A stretch of 64,000 bases of DNA from an uncultured Paludibaculum sp. (lineage in GTDB: Bacteria; Acidobacteriota; Terriglobia; Bryobacterales; Bryobacteraceae). Below, one piece after another: positions 35,782 through 44,875 of this stretch. A program made the position numbers and the translations under genes. Under the pieces are notes generated by a model, which saw only the letters and a list, made by a program, of their open reading frames with translations, had not been told where the DNA came from and did no database searches. The DNA is taken from assembly GCF_963665245.1 (NCBI RefSeq), contig NZ_OY762269.1:2672501-2736500 (forward strand), given 5' to 3'. The first letter of the stretch is position 1. Each line of letters starts with the position of its first letter.

Positions 35782-38700
35782 ATGCGTACGTCAAGATGGT
35801 GGATCGCGGTACTTGGAATGGTCTTGGCCACGGGCGCCTGGGGCCAGACTTTTGGCAAGGTTGTCGCGCTTGGGGGTGCTTCGGCCGATCTGGCTCTCGA
35901 CGAGTCGCGCGGCGTCCTATATGTGGCGAACTTCACCGCGAACCGGATCGACGTAGTCTCGACTCAGACCGGCGCGTTGACGAGATCGATCAATGTGGCT
36001 TCGCAGCCGAGTTCGCTGTCCATCTCCCCGGACGGGCGTTACCTGGTGGTGGGCCACTATGGCAACTTTGCCTCGCCGAGCACGCCGAAGAACGCGCTTT
36101 CCGTGATCGACCTGGATTCCAGGGCGAAGCAGACGTTCGCGCTGTCGGCTCCGCCGTTCGGCGTCGCCTTCGGCATCGATGGGCAGGCGCTGGTGGTGAC
36201 CAGTAAGCAGTTCCTGCTGTTCGACCCGGAGCTGGGCACGATGCTCGTACTGGACACGATTGCCGGCGTCGCGGCCAAGACGCTGCCTCAGCCTCCGGCG
36301 AACTTCCCGACGGAGATCGTGGGCGCGTCCGTGCAGGCGTCGGGCGATGGCCTGGTGATCCACGGTGTCACCGACACGATTCTATTTACGTATGACGTCT
36401 CCAGCCGCACGGTTTATTCCAGCGGTTATGTGTCCGAGCCAGCCCTGGGACCACGAGCCATCAGCGTCTCCCGCGACGGATCTCATTTTCTGGCGGGATG
36501 GGCGATGTTCGACAGGGTGAGTGTGACCAACCAGTTCCCGGACCCCAGCGGGCTGCTGAACATCGGGTCGCATGCCATTGATTCCGATCGCGGGTTGGTT
36601 TATGCCGAGATTCCGCAGAGTACGAGCACGACCGACAGTGACTCCGGCAGCGGATCAGGGGGCGGGACTTCGACCGGCAACACGCCGGATACCACGCTAC
36701 CGGATCCGGTCATGATGATCGCCGATGCCGACAATCTGGCGGTCAGGGAAAGAGTGAAGCTGCCCGAGCATCTGGCCGGCAAGGGCATCCTCTCTTCCGA
36801 CGGCTCGATGATGTATGCGCTATCCGAGAGCGGCATCATGATGCTGCCGGTGGGCAATCTCGCGGGCAGCCCCCGCGTAGTGACGGCGCAGGAGGATCTA
36901 GTGTTCCGCAGCAGCTTCTGCAACCCGGGTGTCGTCACGAAGGAGCTCACCATCGTCGATCCCAGCGGCGCCCAGACCGATTTCTCGCTCTCGACGACGA
37001 CTGCGGGGATCAGCATCTCACCCAGCAGCGGCAAGACTCCGATGACCGTGAAGGTGGCCATCGACCCGAGCTCGTTCCAGAACCAGCACGGCACTCTGTC
37101 GGCCACCATTAAAGTGAAGTCGAGGACAGCCGTGAACATTCCGTCGCCGGTGCGGGTTCTGATCAATCTGCAGGACCCCGACCAGCGCGGCACTTTGCAG
37201 AATGTGCCCGGCACGCTGGTGGATGTCCTCGCCGACCCCTTCCGGAACCGCTTCTTTGTGCTGCGCCAGGATACGAACCAGGTGTTGGTGTTCGATGGCA
37301 GCAACTACACGCAGCTTGCAACGCTGCGCACGGGCAATACCCCGATGTCGATGGCGCTGACCTTCGACCGGAAGTACCTGATGGTGGGCAACGACAATTC
37401 GCAGTATGCGAATGTCTACGACCTGGAAACCCTGGAGCAGCTGAACCCGATCCGCTTCCCCTTCGGCCACTATCCGCGATCGCTGGCCGCATCGGCCAAC
37501 GGCATCCTGGCCGCGACTCGCGTGGCCGGCCCGAAGAATACGATCGACCGGGTGGACTTCTTCAGCCGTACTGCCACGGAGTTGCCGTCGCTGGGCGTGT
37601 TCGAGAACAGCATTGCTCTCAATACGGCTCTGGTTGCCTCGGCGAACGGAAGCTCGATTCTGGCGGCGGAGTCGGACGGCAACGTACTTCTCTACAGCGC
37701 GAATTCCGGTTCCTTCACGATCTCGAGACAGGACTTCACGTCCCTGGGTGGTGCGTACGCCGCTTCGAGCTTCGACCAGTTCGTGGTTGGCACGACGCTC
37801 TTCAACGCGTCCCTTGTTCCGGTGGCGGAGTTTGACACCGCGGTGGGCAACTCCTCCGGTTTCGCGTTCCTCGACCAGACCGGCTATCGCACGGGCGCCA
37901 CGGATTCGGCCAGCCCCGGCGTTATCCAGCGCGTCGACCTGTCCAGCGGCGTAGGGAAGAACTCCACGCGCATGGTGGAGGCTCCGATCCTGGGCACTAC
38001 GGGTGCGGTGTTCACGCGGTCTCTGGCGGTTCTGCCCGACCGTTCCGCGCTGGTCAATCTCACGACTTCGGGCTTCACCATCCTGGCCTGGAACTACGAC
38101 GCTTCGGTGGCGATTCCGCAGATTGACAATGTGGTGAACGCGGCCGACAAGACCAGCGCCGTCGCTCCCGGCGGTCTGATCATTGTGCGCGGCACCGACC
38201 TGAGCCCGACGAACCTGGCCACGAAGGAAGTGCCGCTGCCGACCGCCCTCGGCGAGAGTTGCCTCTCGGTGAATGGCCTGTCGGTACCGATGCTGATGGT
38301 TTCGCCCACGCAGATCAACGCGCAACTGCCCTTCCAGGCGGAAGGCAACGTGACGATGGTGTTGCGTACGCCGGGCGGGGTGAGCGACAACTACAACCTG
38401 ACCGTTCTGCCAACGGCTCCGAGTGTCTTCCGCATTGCATTGGCGGAAGACTACGAAGTGCCCCAAGTGGTCCGGTCCTCCAACGGCATGGTGGTGAGCC
38501 CATCGAACCCGGTGCGGAGCGACGATGACCTCGTGATCTACCTCACGGGCATGGGCATCACGAATCCCGAGATTCCGGCCGGCACCCCGGCTCCAGCGGA
38601 TGCGCCGGTGGTTCTGACCGATCCCACGGTGAGCATCAATGGGTACAGCCTGCCGGTCGCCGAGTCCAAGCTGGTCAGCGGCCAGGTGGGTGTGTACGAG

Positions 38701-38805
38701 ATCAAGGTGCACGTACCGTTCAAGGTGCCCAAGGGCATGAATCAGACCATGCTCATCCAGCAGGGCGGGTATTCCAGTTCAGTGAATGTGCGAGTGATCG
38801 ACTAA
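35782..38805 (+). CDS. Secreted beta-propeller protein with Solibacter-type C-terminal domain
   Basis: 1007 residues. The ATG at 35782 follows GGGAGAG and opens a signal peptide (MRTSRWWIAVLGMVLATGAWGQ). Residues of about 25-320 form YncE/NHL-like propeller repeats (GVLYVANFTANRIDVV, LSISPDGRYLVVG). An Ig-like stretch of about 370-460 follows, then a second propeller of about 470-760. The last 230 residues match the Solibacter uncharacterised C-terminal domain (VVNAADKTSAVAPGGLIIVRG, VSPTQINAQLPF, DLVIYLTGMG). Such proteins are extracellular and of unknown role. Immediately after the Tad cluster it is a candidate surface or adhesion protein, which is inference. Confidence 0.85.
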   Translation: MRTSRWWIAVLGMVLATGAWGQTFGKVVALGGASADLALDESRGVLYVANFTANRIDVVSTQTGALTRSINVASQPSSLSISPDGRYLVVGHYGNFASPSTPKNALSVIDLDSRAKQTFALSAPPFGVAFGIDGQALVVTSKQFLLFDPELGTMLVLDTIAGVAAKTLPQPPANFPTEIVGASVQASGDGLVIHGVTDTILFTYDVSSRTVYSSGYVSEPALGPRAISVSRDGSHFLAGWAMFDRVSVTNQFPDPSGLLNIGSHAIDSDRGLVYAEIPQSTSTTDSDSGSGSGGGTSTGNTPDTTLPDPVMMIADADNLAVRERVKLPEHLAGKGILSSDGSMMYALSESGIMMLPVGNLAGSPRVVTAQEDLVFRSSFCNPGVVTKELTIVDPSGAQTDFSLSTTTAGISISPSSGKTPMTVKVAIDPSSFQNQHGTLSATIKVKSRTAVNIPSPVRVLINLQDPDQRGTLQNVPGTLVDVLADPFRNRFFVLRQDTNQVLVFDGSNYTQLATLRTGNTPMSMALTFDRKYLMVGNDNSQYANVYDLETLEQLNPIRFPFGHYPRSLAASANGILAATRVAGPKNTIDRVDFFSRTATELPSLGVFENSIALNTALVASANGSSILAAESDGNVLLYSANSGSFTISRQDFTSLGGAYAASSFDQFVVGTTLFNASLVPVAEFDTAVGNSSGFAFLDQTGYRTGATDSASPGVIQRVDLSSGVGKNSTRMVEAPILGTTGAVFTRSLAVLPDRSALVNLTTSGFTILAWNYDASVAIPQIDNVVNAADKTSAVAPGGLIIVRGTDLSPTNLATKEVPLPTALGESCLSVNGLSVPMLMVSPTQINAQLPFQAEGNVTMVLRTPGGVSDNYNLTVLPTAPSVFRIALAEDYEVPQVVRSSNGMVVSPSNPVRSDDDLVIYLTGMGITNPEIPAGTPAPADAPVVLTDPTVSINGYSLPVAESKLVSGQVGVYEIKVHVPFKVPKGMNQTMLIQQGGYSSSVNVRVID

Positions 38806-38816
38806 GCAACTGGAGG

Positions 38817-38838
38817 GTGGGGCGCACCGTCGCCCCAC
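38817..38838 (+). terminator. Hairpin after the beta-propeller gene
   Basis: A perfect 8-bp stem (38817-38824 with 38831-38838, GTGGGGCG/CGCCCCAC) encloses six bases, 11 bases after the stop codon. No T run follows, so it is a weak intrinsic or Rho-assisted terminator. Confidence 0.45.
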
Positions 38839-38931
38839 CACAACGCTCCAGCGTGAATCCGGGCAGGCTCCACCGCGGGTGAAGGGTCTGGCCACCATCA
38901 ACATAAAAACAAGAAAAAGAGCAGGATCGCT

Positions 38932-39582
38932 ATGTTTCGTTCCAGGATCGTTTCGCTGTTGACCGCCGCGGGCATGGTTACACTATTGTCGTCAGTGGCA
39001 TACGGACAACGTTGGGAGGTTGGCGCGGGTGGAGGAGCGTCGTTTTACAACGCCAAGACGTTGACGACGACTTCGGGTGATATCAGCGCCAAATTCAAAC
39101 CGGGCTATAGCTTCAGTGGCTATCTCGGCCAGATTGGCGGCCGCTTGGGCGGTGAGGTCCGGTATTCGTACATGTCAAACGAGATGGAACTCGCCGGGCT
39201 CGGCAAGAGCTACACGATGAGTGGCCGTTCGCAGGCCATCCACTACGACGTTCACATCTACTTCAATAAGAATCAGGAAGCCAAGATCCGCACCTATGTT
39301 CTGGCAGGCGGCGGCATCAAACAGTTCTCAGGCACGGGTTCCACGGTGCCGTATCAGCCGCTGGGCAATCTGGCGGTTCTGACGAACACCAGCCAGTGGA
39401 AGCCTCTGGTCACCGCCGGCGCCGGCGTTCGTGTCGCCCTGTCACCGCACATGCAGTTGCGCGGAGAAGTGCGCGGCTACTTCACCGAGATGCCGACGGA
39501 TGTGATTACTCCGGTTTCCGGCAGTCTGGGTGGATGGCTCTTCGACATCGCCCCGACTGTGTCCGTCAGCTACGTCTGGTAA
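38932..39582 (+). CDS. Small outer-membrane beta-barrel protein
   Basis: 216 residues with a signal peptide (about 1-25, ending AYG). The mature part alternates hydrophobic and polar residues in about eight strands, for example WEVGAGGGASFY, GGEVRYSYM and RTYVLAGGGIKQF. It ends in an aromatic residue (SYVW), as expected for a substrate of the Bam machinery. It resembles the OmpW/OmpA-type porin-like barrels annotated as outer-membrane beta-barrel proteins. It precedes the decaheme operon but is separated by a hairpin, so co-transcription is uncertain. Confidence 0.8.
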   Translation: MFRSRIVSLLTAAGMVTLLSSVAYGQRWEVGAGGGASFYNAKTLTTTSGDISAKFKPGYSFSGYLGQIGGRLGGEVRYSYMSNEMELAGLGKSYTMSGRSQAIHYDVHIYFNKNQEAKIRTYVLAGGGIKQFSGTGSTVPYQPLGNLAVLTNTSQWKPLVTAGAGVRVALSPHMQLRGEVRGYFTEMPTDVITPVSGSLGGWLFDIAPTVSVSYVW

Positions 39583-39635
39583 GGACCGCGCCCGATCGGT
39601 CGGGCGGCGGCCACGCACCAGAATCAAGACAGTTC

Positions 39636-39666
39636 GGCCGGATCGTGTTCCGCACGCGATCCGGCC
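39636..39666 (+). terminator. Perfect inverted repeat before the decaheme gene
   Basis: A perfect 10-bp stem (39636-39645 with 39657-39666, GGCCGGATCG/CGATCCGGCC) has an 11-base loop and lies 18 bases before the cytochrome start. It may terminate the barrel gene or act as a 5' leader structure or operator of the cytochrome operon. The short T-rich stretch after it (TTGTCTATT) is not a full T run. Confidence 0.45.
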
Positions 39667-39684
39667 TTGTCTATTCAGGTGAGC

Positions 39685-40614
39685 ATGGCTCGCAACTGTC
39701 ACTGGAATAGGCTGCTGGTAGCGGCGCAGGTTTTCCTCGGAGTGCTGACCGCATCCGGGGCGCCGCAGTATGTGGGCAGCACGGTCTGCAAAACGTGCCA
39801 CCCCGCCATCGCGGTCGATTTCTACCGCAATCCCCACTACAAGACGATCTCGAGCGGCAAGGAACCTCCGGAAAAGAACGGCTGCGAAGGCTGCCATGGA
39901 CCGGGGAGCGAACACGTGGCGGCGAAAGGCGACAAGTCGAAGATCGCCGCATTCTCGCTGATGCAGCCGAAGCAGGTGTTGGACACGTGCCTGCGCTGCC
40001 ACGCCGAGAGCCTGGGCCGGGCGAACATCCGGCGCTCGTCGCACTCACTGGCCTCGGTGGGCTGCAACTCCTGCCACTCCATTCATAAGGCGAAGACCGG
40101 GAAGGCACTGCTGGCCAAGGAGCAGCGCGAGGTCTGCTACGGCTGCCATGGCAACGTCCGGGCGCAATTTTCGCAGCCCTTCAAGCACCGTGTGAACGAG
40201 GGGTTCATGAACTGCACGGACTGCCACAATCCGCACGGCGCCAACGCGCCGAACTGGAGCATGGGTGCGCGGCCGCGCATGGTGGATACGGGGCTCAACA
40301 ACGAGGAGCCGTGCACGAAATGCCATACGGACAAACGCGGCCCGTTTGCGTTTGAACACCCGGCGGTCCGCGTGGATGGCTGCGTTTCCTGCCACGTGCC
40401 GCACGGCTCCGCCAACGCCAGAATGCTGAAGCGGCCCGTTGTCTTCACGGTCTGCCTGGAGTGCCACAACGGCGCGGGCTCGTTTGGCCGCGACGCCGAT
40501 GGCGTCCAACTCACTCCGCCGACGCACAACATGGCCGATCCCCGCTTCCGGAACTGCACGACATGCCATATCCGCATTCACGGCTCGAATGCCGACCAGA
40601 GGTTCCTGCGATGA
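39685..40614 (+). CDS. mtrA: Decaheme c-type cytochrome, MtrA/DmsE family
   Basis: 309 residues from the ATG at 39685, which opens a signal peptide (cleavage near residue 26). Exactly ten CxxCH motifs occur, at residues 35, 67, 102, 127, 151, 177, 210, 233, 257 and 291. The spacing and flanking signatures (CHTDKRGPFAFEHPAV, CHVPHGSANARML, CHIRIHGSN) match the MtrA/PioA/DmsE family. MtrA threads an outer-membrane porin and passes electrons across it. The stop overlaps the ATG of the barrel gene (ATGA), so the two are coupled. No MtrC-type outer cytochrome or CymA donor is in the window. A further in-frame TTG at 39667 is possible but less likely. Confidence 0.9.
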   Translation: MARNCHWNRLLVAAQVFLGVLTASGAPQYVGSTVCKTCHPAIAVDFYRNPHYKTISSGKEPPEKNGCEGCHGPGSEHVAAKGDKSKIAAFSLMQPKQVLDTCLRCHAESLGRANIRRSSHSLASVGCNSCHSIHKAKTGKALLAKEQREVCYGCHGNVRAQFSQPFKHRVNEGFMNCTDCHNPHGANAPNWSMGARPRMVDTGLNNEEPCTKCHTDKRGPFAFEHPAVRVDGCVSCHVPHGSANARMLKRPVVFTVCLECHNGAGSFGRDADGVQLTPPTHNMADPRFRNCTTCHIRIHGSNADQRFLR

Positions 40615-42584
40615 GGTGCCGGCTGTCCTTGCTGCTGCTGGCTGGTGCTGGCCTGGTCTTCGCGCAGTCGCCCGTGGCGCCCACCGACGAGCGTGTGGGC
40701 GAGGCGCGCGGCGTCAACTACGGCAACTACAACATCCTGCAGTCGTGGGAAGTGGGCTACCGGTTCCGCGACGTGGACGGCAACCTGGGCAAGTACCGCA
40801 GCGACGTAAACTACGGCAACGGCATCCGCCTGCTGGGCAGCCGCCTGGCGATCCGGTCGCGCGACGGGCATGGGGGCTGGGTGGACGAACTGGTGCTGTC
40901 CACTCAGGGCCTGGGCAACGACCCGTATCAGTTTGCCAATCTGCGGATCGCGAAGAACGGGCTCTATCGTTACGACATGGTGTGGCGGTTGAGTGAGTAC
41001 TTCAACCCGGCCCTGGCGGTCACCAACGGACAGCACGCCATCGACACCACGCGGCAGATGCAGGACCACGACTTCACGCTTTTTCCGCAGGGGCGCGTCC
41101 GTTTCTTCGCGGGCTTCAGCCGCAGCCTGCAGGAGGGGCCGGCGCTGACGACCGTCAACGCCTTCGATGTGCGCGGCGACGAGTTCCCGCTGTTCTCGAA
41201 TGTTCATCGCCGCCAGAATGAGTTCCGTTACGGGAACGAACTGAAGGTGTTCGGCGTGAAGATCAACTGGATGCAGTCGTGGGAGTTGTACCGCGAGGAG
41301 ATGCCGGTCTCGCTGGATGCGCCGTCGGCCGGGACCAATCCGTCGGATCGGACGGTGCTCAACGGTTTCCTACGCAGCAATCCGTATCACGGGTCGACCC
41401 CTTCGTTCCGCCTGAACCTGTTCCGCGAGAAGGGCGAGCACTGGGCCGTGAACGGCCGGTTTACGTGGTCGGCCGGCAGCCGCGGATTCGCTCTCGACGA
41501 GACGGCCCTGGGGGGGGACCGCTTTGGCGGCGCCCGCAACCGGCAGGTGCTGGTGACCGGCGACGCGCGGCGTCCGGTGGCTACCGGGAATCTGACTCTC
41601 AGCCTGTTTCCCACCTCGAAGCTGACCATCGCCAACCACACAGGTTTCCATTCCACGCGGATGGAGGGCGATTCGTCCTATGTGGAACTGGAGAACGCCT
41701 CGTTGACGAGCGCACAGGTCAACTTCGACTACCTGGGCATTCGCAATATCACGAATGTGACGGATGCGCAGTACGAGGCCAAGCCGTGGATCACCATTCG
41801 CGGCGGGTATCAATATGCCAACCGGCAGATCCGCAGTATCGAGCAGTTGACGGTGGACAACTTCCCGGCGTCGGTCCGTACCGAGCAGACAAACGTTCTG
41901 AACGCGGGCGTGGCCGGAGTCCGCCTGCGGCCGTTGAAGCCGTGGACCATCGCCGTGGATGGAGAACTAGGCCGCCAGGACAAGCCGTTCTTTCCGACGT
42001 CGGAGAAGAACTATCACGCTGTCTCCGCGCGCACGCAGTGGAGGCAGGGGCCGCTGACGCTTTCGGCGCTGGCGCGCTCATACACGAACTCCAACTCGAC
42101 TTCGCTATTCGCCCACAGCGCGCGGACGCGACAGTACTCGTTTGACGGGTCGTGGACGCCGCGCGACTGGTTCTCGGTGGATGCGGGCTACTCCAAGCTG
42201 CACTCCTACACCGCCACGGGGCTGGCCTATTTCCTGGCGTCGGCCCTGGTGGAGGGCGACCAGTCGCTGTTCCTCAGCAACCTGCACACCGGGCACCTCG
42301 GAGCGCACTTCTCCATTCGAAACCGTGTCGATCTCTATGCCGGTTTGAGCATCACCAGGGACGCGGGCGGCAACCCGCGCGGAGGCTCGGCGCTGCCGGT
42401 CTTTCAGGCCGTTCAGACGTTTCCGATGGAGTTTGACGCACCCTTGGCCCGCATCTCAGTAAAGATCCTGCCCAAGCTTCGGTGGAACGCCGGGTATCAG
42501 TATTACCGCTATCGAGAAGATCTGCTCCCCTTGCAGAATTACCGCGCGAACACAGGCTACACCAGCGTATTATGGACTTTCTAG
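40611..42584 (+). CDS. mtrB: Large outer-membrane beta-barrel, MtrB/PioB-like
   Basis: 657 residues with a signal peptide ending FAQ (about residue 19). The mature protein is a long run of alternating strands, such as WEVGYRFRDVDG, RLAIRSRDGHGGWVDEL and RWNAGYQYYRYRED, with a terminal Phe. This predicts a large barrel of over 20 strands, close to the roughly 650-700 residues of MtrB/PioB. The N-terminal CxxC of Shewanella MtrB is absent, as in PioB. The family call rests mainly on its ATGA overlap with the decaheme gene, barrel character and size; sequence similarity needs a profile search. It would sheath the decaheme in the outer membrane. Confidence 0.72.
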   Translation: MRCRLSLLLLAGAGLVFAQSPVAPTDERVGEARGVNYGNYNILQSWEVGYRFRDVDGNLGKYRSDVNYGNGIRLLGSRLAIRSRDGHGGWVDELVLSTQGLGNDPYQFANLRIAKNGLYRYDMVWRLSEYFNPALAVTNGQHAIDTTRQMQDHDFTLFPQGRVRFFAGFSRSLQEGPALTTVNAFDVRGDEFPLFSNVHRRQNEFRYGNELKVFGVKINWMQSWELYREEMPVSLDAPSAGTNPSDRTVLNGFLRSNPYHGSTPSFRLNLFREKGEHWAVNGRFTWSAGSRGFALDETALGGDRFGGARNRQVLVTGDARRPVATGNLTLSLFPTSKLTIANHTGFHSTRMEGDSSYVELENASLTSAQVNFDYLGIRNITNVTDAQYEAKPWITIRGGYQYANRQIRSIEQLTVDNFPASVRTEQTNVLNAGVAGVRLRPLKPWTIAVDGELGRQDKPFFPTSEKNYHAVSARTQWRQGPLTLSALARSYTNSNSTSLFAHSARTRQYSFDGSWTPRDWFSVDAGYSKLHSYTATGLAYFLASALVEGDQSLFLSNLHTGHLGAHFSIRNRVDLYAGLSITRDAGGNPRGGSALPVFQAVQTFPMEFDAPLARISVKILPKLRWNAGYQYYRYREDLLPLQNYRANTGYTSVLWTF

Positions 42585-42606
42585 CTGGTGTGGTTGGGTT
42601 TGGTGT

Positions 42607-42915
42607 ATGGGGAACATTGGGCTTCTTGCGACCTTTAGTCTGCTAATGGGGGCGACCTGGATCGGCATCAACCGGTTCCGGATGCGGCTGGAAAACACCT
42701 GGCCGCTGTTGTTTTACCTCGGGCTGGTGTTCTACCTCAACACCTATGATCGGGTCCTGAATCCCTACGTCGTCTACGTGGCCGTGGTGTGCGCGCTGTT
42801 CGTGCGCTTCGAGTTCATGAACGAACGGGTCGTGTTCTTCGTGCGCTTTGTGGAAGTCGCCGCGCTGGTACAGATCGGCTACTGTCTGCTGATGACCCTG
42901 CTCAAGGCGTATTAG
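42607..42915 (+). CDS. Three-helix membrane protein downstream of the decaheme/barrel pair
   Basis: 102 residues, almost wholly hydrophobic with three or four helices (about 3-20, 30-46, 54-70, 78-98). Charged loops include NRFRMRLENTW and RFEFMNERVV. It begins 22 bases after the barrel gene on the same strand and is probably co-transcribed. It has no heme motif or known domain. A role in the inner-membrane side of the electron conduit is possible but not shown. Confidence 0.7.
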   Translation: MGNIGLLATFSLLMGATWIGINRFRMRLENTWPLLFYLGLVFYLNTYDRVLNPYVVYVAVVCALFVRFEFMNERVVFFVRFVEVAALVQIGYCLLMTLLKAY

Positions 42916-42921
42916 CCGGGG

Positions 42922-43290
42922 CTACTTTTCGACGGGCAGAGCTCGCCCGGTCCAACCTTTCCAGCCGCCGTCCATGGAAATGCAGTGGGTGTAGCCCATC
43001 TTCTGCAGATTGTCGGCTGCCAGGGCGCTGCGAAAGCCTCCGCCGCAATAGAGCACGAGCGTGGTGTTGTGGTCCGGTATCCTGGCCTCGATGTCGCGCT
43101 CAATCACGCCCTTGCTCAGATGAATGGCACTGGGAATGTGGCCGGCCGCCCATTCGCTCTGTTCGCGCGTGTCGATGAGGATGTGTGGCGTTCCGGCTGC
43201 TTGCATCTCCAGGTAGCCGGGGATGTCGATCTCACGGACGCGCGTCTTGGCGTCGTTCACGATGGCGAGGAATCCGGGTGCGTGGCTCAT
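42922..43290 (-). CDS. Single-domain rhodanese
   Basis: 122 residues forming one rhodanese domain. HILIDTREQSEWAAGHIPSA is the first conserved block. The active-site loop CGGGFR holds Cys82 as the persulfide carrier. Such proteins transfer sulfane sulfur or detoxify reactive sulfur in the cytoplasm. It starts 14 bases before the murQ stop region in minus-strand order and may be co-transcribed with murQ. It converges with the three-helix membrane gene. Confidence 0.92.
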   Translation of the reverse strand: MSHAPGFLAIVNDAKTRVREIDIPGYLEMQAAGTPHILIDTREQSEWAAGHIPSAIHLSKGVIERDIEARIPDHNTTLVLYCGGGFRSALAADNLQKMGYTHCISMDGGWKGWTGRALPVEK

Positions 43291-43304
43291 GGTTATCCCC
43301 GATT

Positions 43305-44222
43305 CTACCCGATTGCCTCGCGGATGCGCCCGCCGCAGGACTCCAGACGCGCGGCTGCCTGCTCGCGCGTCAACCCGAGTTTGCCCATCACGATGGCCAG
43401 CCGCACGTTGCGGCCCGAGGCCCCCAGCGCGGCGGCGGCCTCCTGGCGGTTCAGGCCGCTGATGGCCATGACGATGCGCTCAGCACGGTCCTGCAGTTTC
43501 TCGTTCGTCGGCTGGACGTTCACCATCAGGTTGGAATAGACGTAGCCCAGGCGGACCATCGCGCCGGTGGAGAGCATGTTCAGAACCAGCTTCGTGGCCG
43601 TGCCTGCCTTCAGGCGGGTGGAGCCGGTGACCACCTCGGGGCCGGACAGCACCTCGATGGGGATGCGTACGGCAGCGGAGAGCGGTGCGGCGGGCGAGCA
43701 TGCGACGCCCACGGTGACGGCGCCGAGCTCGGTGGCATAGGCGACGGCTCCCAACACGTAGGGAGTGCGGCCACTGGCGGCGATGCCCACTAGCACGTCG
43801 GCGGAACTGAACCCGTGCGCCCGCAGATCGTCGCGGCCGGCCTGGGCCGAATCCTCGCTGCCCTCGACGGCGCTGCGCAGTGCCACGTCGCCGCCGGCGA
43901 TGAGGCCCACCACCAATTCGGGTGGAACATTGAAGGTGGGCGGGCATTCCGATGCATCCAGAACTCCAAGGCGTCCGCTGGTGCCGGCTCCGATGTAGAA
44001 CAGCCGCCCGCCCGCCCGGAGGGCATCGGCGATGGCGTCAACTGCCAGGGCGATGTGGGGCAACTCGCGTTCCACCGCCTGGGCCACCAATTGGTCCTGG
44101 CGGTTGAAGACGGCCAGCATCTCTGCCGTTGGCAGGACGTCCAGATTGGCGGACGCCGGGTTGACCTGCTCCGTCATCAGATGGCCGAGATCGAGTTTAC
44201 CGGGTGCGGACGTTTCTGGCAT
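43305..44222 (-). CDS. murQ: N-acetylmuramic acid 6-phosphate etherase
   Basis: 305 residues, standard length. SIS-domain motifs include GRLFYIGAGTSGRLGVLDASECPPTF (sugar-phosphate loop) and VVGLIAGGDVALRSAVEGSEDS with the catalytic acidic residues. The C-terminal GSTRLKAGTATKLVLNMLSTG block is typical of the family. It cleaves the lactyl ether of MurNAc-6-phosphate in peptidoglycan recycling, yielding GlcNAc-6-phosphate. No anmK or murP gene is adjacent. Confidence 0.97.
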   Translation of the reverse strand: MPETSAPGKLDLGHLMTEQVNPASANLDVLPTAEMLAVFNRQDQLVAQAVERELPHIALAVDAIADALRAGGRLFYIGAGTSGRLGVLDASECPPTFNVPPELVVGLIAGGDVALRSAVEGSEDSAQAGRDDLRAHGFSSADVLVGIAASGRTPYVLGAVAYATELGAVTVGVACSPAAPLSAAVRIPIEVLSGPEVVTGSTRLKAGTATKLVLNMLSTGAMVRLGYVYSNLMVNVQPTNEKLQDRAERIVMAISGLNRQEAAAALGASGRNVRLAIVMGKLGLTREQAAARLESCGGRIREAIG

Positions 44223-44254
44223 GGGCGACTCCTTAGCTTGCTACAAGGGCAGAC

Positions 44255-44296
44255 GCAAAAAGGGCGTGCAAAACCGATGCGGTCTTGCACGCCCTT
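44255..44296 (-). terminator. Intrinsic terminator of the Fe-S carrier gene
   Basis: A perfect 12-bp stem (44260-44271 with 44285-44296, AAGGGCGTGCAA/TTGCACGCCCTT) closes 13 bases. On the minus strand it runs directly into TTTTT. It starts 33 bases after the stop of the A-type carrier gene and separates that gene from murQ. Confidence 0.88.
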
Positions 44297-44328
44297 GGGT
44301 TAGTCACGAAACCTCTCAGCCGCGCCGG

Positions 44329-44652
44329 TTAGACGCTGAAGCTGGAGCCGCAGCCGCAGGTCGACTTCACCTGCGGATTGTTGAACTTAAAGCCGGAGCC
44401 TTCCAGGGTTTCGACGTAGTCGACCTCGGCGCCGTCCAGGTAGAGCAAGCTCGCCTGGTCGACGAAAACCTTGAGATCGTCGTACTTGTACGTCTTGTCC
44501 AGCATACCCGGGCTGTTCTCAAAGGCCATGGAGTAGCTGAAGCCCGAGCAGCCGCCGCCGACCACCGAGATTCGCAGCCCTTCTGGTTTGGGTTCCTGCG
44601 CGTCGAGGATCTCCTTCACCTTACCGACTGCCGTTGGGGTCAATGTAATCAT
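44329..44652 (-). CDS. erpA: A-type iron-sulfur carrier (ErpA/IscA/HesB)
   Basis: 107 residues from the ATG at 44652; longer in-frame starts would add a non-conserved Arg-rich leader. The three cluster ligands are Cys35 in GGGCSGFSY, and Cys99 and Cys101 in the terminal CGCGSSF. The ending matches ErpA better than IscA. It delivers Fe-S clusters to apo-enzymes in the cytoplasm. AGGAGG precedes the start at about 12-base spacing, slightly long. A good promoter lies upstream and an intrinsic terminator downstream, so it is monocistronic. Confidence 0.94.
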   Translation of the reverse strand: MITLTPTAVGKVKEILDAQEPKPEGLRISVVGGGCSGFSYSMAFENSPGMLDKTYKYDDLKVFVDQASLLYLDGAEVDYVETLEGSGFKFNNPQVKSTCGCGSSFSV

Positions 44653-44721
44653 TGCGTTAGCCGACCTCCTACTGTTCCGTCCGGAATCCACAGTGTAGCA
44701 CGGGATCCGTGTGACATTTTC

Positions 44722-44749
44722 ATTATAGAAGATGCGGGCAATCAGCCAA
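44722..44749 (-). promoter_or_regulatory. Sigma-70-type promoter for the Fe-S carrier gene
   Basis: On the minus strand a perfect -10 TATAAT (44727-44722) has a -35-like TTGGCT (44749-44744) at 16-base spacing. Transcription would start near 44715, leaving a leader of about 60 bases before the ATG at 44652. Confidence 0.6.
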
Positions 44750-44875
44750 AGGGTGCGCGGATCTGCTATGGTAGACACATCCTGATTCCGGCGGCGCCGA
44801 GTCCAGCGCCGAAGTGGTGCAAACACAACGGAATCAATTGAAACCGGGCCCGGACGGTATGCGTCGGTAGGGCGT

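Noticed and set aside
37018..38712. 564-codon open frame on the minus strand
   Set aside because: It is opposite the secreted propeller protein, with no ribosome site and no recognisable domain.
44653..44826. Longer N-terminus for the Fe-S carrier
   Set aside because: The extra 58 codons encode an Arg-rich, non-conserved stretch and span the promoter region, while the internal ATG starts exactly at the family N-terminus.
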